Below, piece by piece: positions 46,801-58,800 of a stretch of DNA of 64,000 nt (position 1 is its first letter; the number at the start of each line of letters is the position of its first letter). Source of the DNA: Pseudeuparius sepicola. Taxonomy: Eukaryota > Arthropoda > Insecta > Coleoptera > Anthribidae. Both the position numbers and the translations under genes were made by a program. The notes under the pieces are model-generated. The model was not told the origin of the DNA, ran no database searches, and saw only the letters and a program-made list of their open reading frames with translations. The DNA is taken from assembly GCA_963920635.1 (NCBI GenBank), contig OY987298.1, forward strand, positions 113,636,035 through 113,700,034, read 5' to 3'.

Positions 46801-49800
46801 TGCTCCTGGGACAGTACTGCTCCAACACCAAAGTTGGTGGCATTTGTGTCCACAACGAATGTCTTTCCAGGAAGGGGAAACGTCAAAATCGGTGAAGAAG
46901 ATAAAGCTTTCTTCAAGGTCTGAAATGCTTCTTCACAATCCGAGGTCCACATAATCAATCCCATCCTCTGTGAGCTTATGCAGCGGCCTGGATGTGTGCA
47001 AAGTTGAGGATGCATCTCCTGTAATAAGTGCACAAGCCCAGGAAGCTCGTTAGTTCAAGTTTATCTTTTGGTCACGGCCATACATGACTCAAATATCTAA
47101 CTTCGTTCTTGAAGAAACAGCATTTCTTCGAACTTAGTTTTAGGTTAGCTTCTTGTAACTTCTGGAATACCTCTCGGACATTTTTCAAGTGATCTTCAAA
47201 AATGTTCTTCCCAAAATAATGATAACATCCAGATATACTAGACAGGTTTCGCATGTCATTCCTCTTAGCACACACTCCATGGGCCTTTCAAAGGTTGCTG
47301 GTACATTACAGAGGCCAAATGGCACAACGTTAAATTGGCATAAACCTGTACCAGTAGAAAATGCAGTTTTCTCTTTACCTTGAGTGTGCATTTCGACTTG
47401 CCAGTACCCACTCAAGTCCAACGTGGAAAACCATTTAGAACCAGATAGAGTGTCTAAAGTATCGTCTATTCTGGGTAGAGGGTAGCTATCCTTATTGGTG
47501 ACATCATTTAACTGTCGATAGTCTATGCAAAACCTAAAAGAACCATCCTTCTTCTTCACTCGGACAACTGCAGAAGTCCATGGGCTCTGTGAGGGTTCAA
47601 TGTTTCTCTGTTGTGATATTTCCTTCAACATAACTGAGATCTCTTCTTGCTTAGCCAGGAATATCCTTCAAGGAGCCTGTTTGATCGGAGGGCTATTACC
47701 AGTATGTATCCTGTGCTGTACTAAACCCGTCCTTGCAAAATCGCATTCATTCATTGTATGTTTTAACTTCTTACGGTAGCGTTACGGTTACGTTGCGTCA
47801 ATCTATAAATCCAGCTTTAAAATATCACATTTAAGGTTATGAATTTAACAAGTACTTAGCCCGGGTCCCTCAAAGGGGCTATTTAAAAACTGATACCTTC
47901 ATACTAAAGGTTCTCACACAGAATGAAAGTGACGCAAAAATTGTTAAAATCAATAACACAATAAAAAATTTATTGGGAAACCCCCCAATCTCTGAAGGCC
48001 AACAATTTCATTAAGAAAACCTTGATAACTTGAGGTGAAGAATACCTAGTATATCGAATTATGGGACACCCTGTAAATATCTTTTAATCAGTTTACTAGT
48101 TTTAACTTCTAAGACATGCATTAAATTAAAAAAAAATCATATTTGTTTCTTACTTTTGTCTTTCCTGTTTGTATTGTTGGGTGCATTCATCAAAGAGCTT
48201 CTGGTTCATCTCCATGAAAAGCTTCAGTGCATTATAAATAAGTCCGTGTATGGTTTTATTCCAATGACTTTTTGAGTTTCTGTACAAACTTGGGAACATT
48301 ACTGGCAATATTTCAGTCGCATTTTCTGCCACAAGTGACATCACATATTCATTATTCCAATAATATAAGGCGCGCTCGGCTACTTGGAAATGTGGGGAGC
48401 TGACACACTTCGCCAGCTGCCTAAACAGGGGCCCCATCACTTTTTGAAATTCAGATGGTTCTATAACGTCCAATATTTCTTCAAGCTCATTTAAAAACAT
48501 AACCTCTTTAGGACTATGAGTTTTTGGCCAGTATTTTAGTAAGCTCTTAATGACAGGTTGAGTTAGTGATGGATCTTTTTCCAAGAACTGTACCACACAA
48601 TAGGCCAACTGTGGATGGTATACTGATAGAGACTTAACTTTATGTAGTGGCATTAGCACTCGTAATAAAAATACTTTGTGTTCTTCTTTTAAGGGCAGTG
48701 CAAATCCATTGATGATGGATCCTAAAATTTCTAACAGTTCCGCTATGCCGTTGTGGTGCTCTGTCTCGTAAATAAACCTATAAAACACATTATTTATTTG
48801 TTTCCTGATAAATGCTCTTAACCCAAGAAATTTCCCGTATATCCTGTGTAATGTTGTTTTTAATAAATCCCTTTCACGGGGGTCTTCAGAGTCAAATAGA
48901 TCAAGGAGTTGCAACACAAATTTTTGATCGATATATCTTTTGGCTACATTGGGTTGGAAGTCTGGTGCTTCCAGCACCTTCAAGAATAAGTCGTAAACAA
49001 GTTGAAGGTGTGGCCAGGCAGCTTCCAAGGTTGGTTCATCTTCCTCTGGATCGAATTCCGCTCCGTTGGGGTTCGATGAGGGCGGTAACGTCCGAAACAA
49101 ATTCACAGCAAACTGCAAAATTAACGGAGGTAAAAATTGCTATACTACAAGCCCTGCAATGGGGAACTTTCACAAAAATTAAATTTGAAAAATATTACTT
49201 TCAAAAGTAATTTATTGCCATTAAATGAACCACAGTTCACAAAAACTCATTTTTTATTTTTATGTAATAAATTTAAGCAATAAAAAACTGCATAATTCAA
49301 GTCAAATCATTCTTGTAACGCGCCCTCCTTGGTTGTGACGTCAAATAGTTCGTTGATGGTAGCACCTCTGGTGTGCGGCAGCACCATGTATAAACTAATA
49401 TGGGCGGCACATGTATCAAATCTACAGCACCTCGCACGCTTTGTTTAGAAGGAGCAACGAGAGCGTCGTATCCTTGTCTATCCATCTTATTATAGTCTAT
49501 CTAGTCTTGATATTGTTGATAACGTTTGAAAAGAGTGTGCTGTATTAAATAGTTATTTACATTGCGAGATGCGTAAACGCACTTTTTTTGGCCGAGGAGG
49601 TTGTTTAATGCCCGAGTTGCCTCGGGTCTTAAAACTCTCTCCGAGGCCAAAAAGAGCTTACCATCGAGCAATGTATTACATTTTCCTGCTACCGACAATT
49701 TCATATTAGGAAGGTAAGTACTTTTAATTTAAATACACTATGGAGTAGATTGTGAGTAATAATCTTCATAATAAACATTGGCCAATTATTACCAAAAATG

Positions 49801-52800
49801 ATAATTAGTGATAAAAATAAGAGATAGAATACAGTGATAATAAAAAATAACTTCTTGTTTGATTGAACCCGGGATCTACGAATTACTACACCTTTTCCAC
49901 ATGTAATTCAGAAAGCATCAATTGAAATTCAGATTAGTCAAATGAATTTCAAAATGGGTCAGATGTAATTCAGAAATATCAGTTGTAATTCAGAAAACAT
50001 CAAATGTAATTAAGATTTGTCAATTGTAATTCAGAAAGCGTCAGATGTAATTCAGATTCGTTAAATGAAATTCAGAAAAGATCAAATGTAATTCAGATTT
50101 GTCAATTGTAATTCAGAAAGCGTCAGATGTAATTCAGAAACGATCATATGTAATTCAGATTCGTCAATTCAATTTCGGAAAAGATCAAATGTAATTCAGA
50201 AAGCATCAATTGTAATTCAGAAAGTGTCATTTGTAATTCAGAACTCCGACTTGTAATTTATTTCACAAAACATTTAATAGAGGGAGTTCTAAAAAAATTT
50301 CAAATTAGTAGATAGATCTTATTATACATGGTGTCTACGTTTAAACCTATACAAATCCATAAAATATTTATTTTTGGAGATAACCTCCTGGCCTTTTTTT
50401 GTTTGAAAGGAATTGAAAAACCTCTTCTTTTGACCTTTCTACCATTTTCAAAATGCAAATTCGAGGCCAGCTACGATTTTTCTTATACCCCAGATTTTCA
50501 CGAAAACCACTTAGCAATATTTTTATTTAAATTCTCACACCACAGAGTAAATCAGAGACACCCCAAAACCATGCCCATAAAGCAAACTTAAAGGGAGTTT
50601 CATTCTGCAGGGTGTCAAAGCCGAGCAATATATTAATTTTAAAGTGATGTGGCGAGTCAAATGTGGCATGAAATCCCCTCGAAATTGTTGAAGGATGAAC
50701 AGGACCACAGCAAAATTGGTGTTCCATCTCAAAGTACTGATCTTTTTTTATACTTTATAGGGATCAAAAATCGACTACATATATAAAAGCCGCTCCAGAC
50801 ACTATAAACGAACTAAGTCTAAAAAATACAAAAGCCTGCTATGTAGTCAGTAAGTCCATATGACTTAAGGTGGCTGGTGTGCCACAACACGAAACACACA
50901 GAAAATGTATCACCTTAGACAGTACCTACATATTTGTATTGAATCTTGCACACACCAATGCATTGAGTGGCCTATTGACCATTCAACTGTTCTGAGGGTA
51001 TTCCGTGGCACACTTGACTCGCCAGACTCCATTAAAATTCATATTTTGCTCAATTTTGGCACCCTGCAGAATGAAACGCCTTTTAAGTGTGCTTTATGGG
51101 CGGGGTTTGTGTGAGAATTTAAATAAAAATATCGCTAAGTGGTTTCCGTAAAAATCTGGGGTATAAAAAAAATTGTAGCGGCCCCCGAAATCGCATTTTG
51201 AAAATGGTAGGAAGGTCAAAAGAAGAGGTTTTTGAAGGGCTTTCAAACAAAAAAAGTCCAGGAGGTTATCTCCAAAAATAAAGATTTTATGGATTTGTAT
51301 AGGTTTAAAAAGTAGACACCTTGTATATCCACTAATTTGAAATTTTTTTAGAACTCCCTCTATGAAGTGTTTTGTGAAATAAATTGCAAGTGGAGGTTCT
51401 GAATTACAAATGACACTTTCTGAATTACAACTGATGCTTTCTGAATTACATTTGATCTTTTCCGAAATTGAATTGACGAATCTGAATTACATGTGACCGT
51501 TTCTAAATTACATCTGACGCTTTCTGAATTACAATTGACAAATCTGAATTACATTTGATCTTTTCTGAATTTCATTTAACGAATCTGAATTACATCTGAC
51601 GCTTTCTGAATTACAATTGACAAATCTGAATTACATTTGATATTTTCTGAATTACAACTGATACTTCTGAATTACATCTGACCTATTCTGAATTTTAATT
51701 GATGCTTTCTGAATTTCAATTGATGCTTTCTGAATTATAGTTGACGTATTCTGAATTACATATGGAAAAGGTGTAGTCCCGTGGCATCACTATTCAGTTA
51801 AAGAAGTGCTTGTTAAATTCTGACTTTTAGGCAGTTCTTAGTTTTGACCTACATCAGATCCCTCTGGAAATGGGTCGCCGAACTGTTTGTTTTAACGTTC
51901 AATTTCCATTCTCCCTTCTCTAATTCTGTGTAGCTGTCACTCCTATCATTGCCTTCCGATCGATCGAGCGATGTGACGTCAAAACCATTCCCGCGCTTTT
52001 CGTGTCGTCACAACTTTAATTATTTATTGCAAATTAAATACTGCGATTTGAGAGCTGATAATTTGGTATATACTCTTTCTAAAGGCAACTATGACTACGT
52101 TTATCTCGACGCGTTCGATCCGATTGAGAGAGGTTGGAATTCACTGGAGCGGACTCAAATAGACGGCGTAAACACTACTGATTGAAATTCAATCATATTT
52201 AAAATTTCAAGTCAAGCCGCTATTTCCAAACAGAAGGAATTACCGTAGGATTTAAATGCTGATGATGTAAACGTAGAATTATAAAAGATTTGACATAACT
52301 CAATCGGATCCATTTCAATCCGATCGAGTTGTCACGAGATAAACGTAGTCTTAATTAAAGAAAAAAAATTGTTCAAGTTCCCCATTATAAGTCATTATTT
52401 ACCACTTATTATAATATTAAATTTTACTTAGGTAGCTTTAGGTTAATTATTTATACACTTTGGTAAGAAAAAGGTTAAACTTGCAATTTCAGTTGTAATT
52501 TTGATAAATAATCTAAAATTTAAGATTAAGGAAGTAATTATTTGTGGAATATTGTTGTACTGAATGAAGTTGCTCAAGTCGATAATACTATTGTTTTATA
52601 CTCACCATATTAACAGCCTCTGGGTAAACATTCTCTGTGATAACATTCTTCTGTTGGTTGACAAAGTCCACCATCTCCTGGAGAGTGGCTCTCTTTACCT
52701 CCTTCCATTTCAGATCGGATAGTGGATCTGAAGCAAAGTCGAATAAGACACAGCATTGTCTCAGCTTTTGAATAAATAGCTCTTCTCTTTCTGCAGGTGC

Positions 52801-55800
52801 AGCATCTGAAATAAAAAAAAGTATTACTATTGGCTATTATATGTTCTTACGTTATACTCGGTGATTACAATTGTTTATATAAAGCCTTCGTTTCTGAGAT
52901 ATAGCATTCATTGAATGACATATTTACACGACTTCTCATGGCTATAGCTTAATATCGTTGACTGACGTGTTAATAAGACTTCTCACGGCTATAGTTTCAT
53001 GTCCTGGAAAGTAGATGGCGCCTATGGTCAACAATGTATTTTGCATTGTATTTTGTCCCCGGGAAGCGCATGGTGAGCCAGAGAACTGTCAAACATGACA
53101 GCCGTGAGCAGTTTTTATTAATATGTCAGTCAACGTTAATATTCTGGAATGTAGATGGCGCTGATGACCAACAATGTGTTTTTCATTGTATTTTGTCTTC
53201 GGAAATCATATGGTCAGTCAATGGATATAGGGTACCAACTTATTTCATAAATATTAGAATTTATTTGAGGTGTGTAAAATCAAAGGGCGGACATAATAAT
53301 AATATAATAATAATTCTCACAATACTTCAAACTTGTGCTGGGAAGGGGGGCAATTACTATTAGTTTGTCTTCATTGTCATTTGCGGCTGTCATAAAAGTA
53401 TTACACAATAAACTACCAAAACTTTCCAGACCGGAAAGCGATAATTTTTAAATGGCGAATGTATTATATGACATTACCTTACAATACACATTTTTACACC
53501 ATATTTAAATATTAATCTTACTCTTGGCCGAATTTGCAACAAAAACCTGGACTTGTCCGGTTTGAAACTTGAAGAGATATATTTTTACGTTTTATCAGCA
53601 CTAAAGGTATAACATAATGGATACCACGAATCTTGATCCCTGCGTCATAATGGCCAACAAATTGTGACACAGGGATCGTTATTCGTGATATCCACTATAG
53701 GTAACCTATGTCAAATAGTCAAGTTTTATTGAAAAATAAAATACAGTAGGAATTTTATGGAAGTTTCTTCCAAAAATTCCCAGCTTGCTTCAATTTCATC
53801 TTCATCCAGAATAGGTTTTTATAGATTATTATTAGAAACAAAGATGTGTTTTTGTACCTGTAAGTATAAATATAAAGAGGGATGTTTTTGTGGCATATCA
53901 GGTAAAGGATAATCACTTGAAAAAAAAAATGCATTCCAGCCAGGATTCAAACCTGGGACTCCTACTGAAGCCATACACACTTAACCAACTAAACTACCGG
54001 AGCATACGGGTTCCATCTGCTAGATGGTATTTGTTCCAACTGAATTTACCTAATATGCCACAAAAGCATTCCCCTTTATTACTACTAGATACTAGTAATT
54101 TCGCAATTAACACCTAAAACCAGGCAAAATAGTACAATGATGAGGTTTTAATAATAATTTTAAAATTGCGATTTTCGCAATAATTATTGTTCCCTTCCAA
54201 CCTTTTTTTGTGGGCTTTCTTTTTCCGTTCCTTCCAACAGGGTACTTCCTTCACAGGAATCATTATTTTCCAAGACAATAAAATACGAAAAAGCAAACAA
54301 AACAGCCATGTGTAAACCAACAACCATGATACTAGTTTTGTACGAAACTGAAAGTCAGCTGCTGTGTTTGGAGGCAAAGTTATTGGCTGGTATGGACAAG
54401 TCTAGCTTTGTTGCTAAAGCACTTTGGATATGTCCGTTTCTGAATCCAAAGTTGATTTTCCAATACCCCCGAGGTGTGCGGTAAAGAGTTGGATAGGAAT
54501 TTGGGTAGTACAGTGGCCCGTGAAAACTGTCTCGAGCGAGGCGAAAAAGATTCTTAAATAGGGTCATGGCAAGAGGGAAATCACAAAGTGAAGGAAGAGA
54601 AGGTCGAATGAAGAGATTTAACACTTCTTCGAACTTTTAAAAAAGAAAATGCGAGATATTAAGCTTTTCCTCCGAGCGAAATCGAATCGTTTTTATGTGT
54701 CGTTCTCTAAGTAAAAATTAGTCCGAAAATGTCGTGAGATTGTCAGAAATTGCCCTTTTTTGTCAAGCTGCAGCTATGTTATTTAGGTTCGGGGCTGTAA
54801 GGTGGCAATTTTTAAAACTTATCCCAAGTCTTCAGGACAGGTACAGATGCTTCCAACGCCCCCAAAAAAATCGAGAAATAAGAAATAACCAGAACTGAGG
54901 GCATACACACCTATTGAATATTTGTGCTTTGTTGAAACGGCCGACGAGGAAGGTGGAAACTTTTGCCGCCAAAAAAACGTCTTTTAGGTTATGGAGAGCT
55001 TTCAAACTCAGGGTGCTTACTGGGTGTCTCATGCTGGGAAATGTGATGGGAAATTTACGATACAACATAACCTCGAAATTCTATAGGCGGCCTTAACTCC
55101 TCTGCTGTTTGTTTTGATTATATGCAGATAGGGGGAGGAAAAAATGGACGACGAAATTTTTTCATGGCTACCTCGATTTCCTCACAATAAGTGCTACTTT
55201 TTTGTCTTAGAGATACAAGACTCGGGTTTCTTTTGTTGGGTTGCCAGGGTAGAATCGTTGGGAAATGTGGAGAGAAAAAATCCATGGCCATGCCGGAAAC
55301 CCCAACTTTTTTATGCGACAAGATAGAAAGAGGGACAAAGTGCGTTAGGTGCAGAAGATAATATGATGCTGTGCCGAAAAAAAAAATTTTCCACAGCCTA
55401 CCCTGATCCTTCGGAAGTCAATAACTTTCTCATTAGTAGAGATAGGCACTTCCGTTTTTTTTGTATCGGCCCCAAATGCCAAGAGGAAAATTATGTATGT
55501 GTCATACATCGTTGTACTCAGGACAACGATTCATTTCGAAATATGCAATAAAAAATCCAGGTCCGTATTTAAAAAAATGAAGATGATCCCTCTATCTCAA
55601 AAACGAAACGTCGCCCCGAAAATCTAAAAATACTATGACGTAGTGAAGAAAAAGTTTCAATGAAAAAGTATAACTTATTTGTCAATATTATCACAAATGG
55701 CGCAAGAAAAAAATAAAATCTAAATTTCAAAAATTCGGTTTTTTGTTAATATCTCAGCAACCCATGAAAATATTTTAACTTTCTCAACGGCATATTGTTA

Positions 55801-58800
55801 GGCGCCCAAAGGCGCAAGTTTGCCTCCATTTGACCGACTTCGTATCTGTTACGGTTTCCAAGATCCCCATGTTGAGCACCGGAACTGAATCACCCTGTAT
55901 ATCTAGAATTCTCGCTTTTCAACTAGTTGAACAGATCATTCTGGGGGTTCCGCAGGGGTCTGTTGACCATCATAACATTATTATGTTTGCCAATGATAAC
56001 AGCTATGTAGCCACAGGAAATAGTGTTAGTGAAGCGCATGCGCAGAGCATGATTAACAAGTTTGTGACATGGTTTATTAATAATAAATTACATCTAAATA
56101 TCAGCAAAACAGTATTTATGGAATTTGCCCCTAGATGTAACTCTGACGTATCTTTACTGATTAGAGCCTTGGGTAAGTCATTAGAACAAGTGAATTTAAC
56201 CAAATTTTTAGGAGCAATCTAAAATGGTCCAGCCATGTTGATGAATTATGCCGAAAATTAGTTAATGTTACATATGCAATATTCAGTCTATAACAGTTAT
56301 GTAATAGGGATCTACTTCTCTCTAACTATTATGCCGGCTTCTATTCGAGAGTCAAATATGAAATTATACTATGGGGTTGTAGTGGAGAAGTTTCACGTGT
56401 CTTCCATATGCAAAAAAAATTGTTCGAATTATTACTAATGCTCAGTCTAGAGCCACATGTAGCCCTATCTTCAAAAAACTTAACATGCTAACAATTTCTA
56501 ACATTTATATCTTTGAAATACTAAAATACGTTAAAAAAATATTAGTTCTTTTGCACCTAGCAATTTTAACCGTACATACGTGACAAGATTTGAAAGTGAT
56601 CTTAGGGTCCCTGCTCACAGCCTTTCTCTGGCTGAGAACAATGTTAGATTTGCAGGAGTGAAGTTATTTAATAAGCTTCCTCCACATATAAAAGGGATTG
56701 ACAATTATAAGGAGTTCAGAAAATGTGTTTTTAATTTCTATACAGGAATATCTCTATATGTAACTATCATAGGCAGTAATCTTATAGAATAATCAGTGTG
56801 ATGTTGACTTAACCTATACCTGTAGTATTCATATACTTGTAAATGGTCGATTGGTTTAATAAAGTTACTTTACTTTACTTCCATAATTCCAAAATAGTGT
56901 TTATTCTTCTGCAATTGACTTAATGGTCTACGTAAGGTATACGATTTTCTTCATGTGCATGGAAATTTCATCTATTCACAAACAAATATACCTATCAAAA
57001 CTCTGCTAATGACAAAATTACGAAATACTGACCGCAAAGAGAATTCGTTACCATAAAAAGATCGTAAATGGTAATAAAGCTGGATATTTAAAATATGCGA
57101 CATTCTAAACGTCACAAACTGACATACCTATAACCACAGAATACCCCCTCTATAATAATCCGCCATTTTTTTCATCGAGTAGCCCCACTCCAGTCCGCAA
57201 ACAACAATGAAATATGACGTCATGCTCGAGTCTTTAATAGTGTCAGTCCAGATTTATACTTACTATGCAAAAAAAAATTTGGACCACCTACAAACTTTTT
57301 TCACCAGGCCCCAAGGGTCTTAGCCTGATTTACTATTAAATAACAAATAGTATAATAAACACAAAACATATTTTAATAAGAATATGTATACCAAACCAGC
57401 CCAGAACACACCTCGTAGAGGTGGCTGCACCACGAGTTCACGAGGTATAATAAACTAACTCTTTTTTAATTTAGGATAAATCGAGGAGATATGGCGCACT
57501 AGGTGAGTTGACGCAGTGACTGTTAATCCATTGATAAGTTTCTTACCCGCAGATGGAATTAACACTTTATTATTAATGTTTACATATTCTGCTGGAGAAA
57601 ATACCCGTTGCTTCACAACAGTAAAATGTTGGTTTAATGAAAATAAACATTGAAGGTTTTAAAAGCCTCCAATTTTCTCTAAAAAGTTGTTGAATGAAAA
57701 TAGCTTTTAATTTTTTTAGAACATGTATGTTTGGGAACATGCCAGCACTCATAACCCACTCCACTACAAAATAGCGTATTAAAAGTTTAGAATATTTGGA
57801 ACTAATTGCTAACTGGTAGAATTTACTTACAAGTCACACTCAAAGGTGATATGTACACGCGCGGCCTCATAAATCGTTCCACTAGGCATGAGAAATAAGC
57901 AAGAAATCAAGAATTTCTGTTAAGTGCGGCAACGTTGCGCCAATTCCACGGCTTCACAAATCAACAACTTCCCCTACATTCCCTCGTACCGACCCGCTCC
58001 CCGTAGAAAATAAAAATTGCCATACCTCAGTCAACGAAAATAGGTTAATAAATCGCTGCATTATCATTATAATAAAGTGGATTTAAAGTTTTACACAGTT
58101 TCTTGGTGTTTTGAGATTCACGTAACGTGAAATTACGCGGATTTCTTTGATTGTCAAAGTGGTATTAGTTAAATAAGGTATAATATCTAATTATAATTGA
58201 GTTATTATAGAAGAATCTCGTAGTGTTTTTTTACATTGGTTTATTACATTTCTTTATCTTAACCGCGAACCAAATCTTTGGTTTATTTCAATTTTTTAAA
58301 GCTTCCCTGGAATCCTCGGGGAAGGTTCTGATGCTTTGCGGGCTCCCGAAAAATCGAGAAATGAGAAAAAACAAGCAATTTCCAATAGTGGTTTCAGAGG
58401 ATTTTCCGTCGGTTTCGTTGATTCTACAGCCGTCCCGTTTCTCGAAAGTGGTTAATCGGGAATCGGGAATTTCTCTTAGTAATCGGATTTTCGAGGTTCT
58501 TTTTGGTACCGGAGGAAAGTACGACGCGCAATTAAGAGATTCACCACCTTCTTCGATTTTTAGAACGGCTCTAGTCGAGGTTGTCGAAAGACTTTTGCGA
58601 AAAAAGCCACCAATGTCCGAGGGCAGGGTTATAAGATTTTCCACTATTATTCAGGCAATCTATAAGGCCAACCTAACAGCGCCGAATTTACTGTTTTTTG
58701 CACTGTAACTGACAATGCCACGTAAGGTAATGTCGCGTAAAAAGATGTTAGATTTGCCGTCATTTACGCTTTTAAGGTTATCGCTTTCAAACCGCGAGAG

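Noticed and set aside
48812..49210. 132-codon plus-strand frame
   Set aside because: Antisense shadow of B56 exon 3.
49900..50265. Regularly spaced short repeats resembling a CRISPR array
   Set aside because: Units are contiguous and degenerate, spacers are not unique, the array is mirrored at 51395-51760 and the genome is eukaryotic.
58223..58708. 161-codon plus-strand open frame
   Set aside because: The overlapping minus strand is also open, no domain is visible and part of the region resembles 54840-54880; likely a repeat, not a gene.
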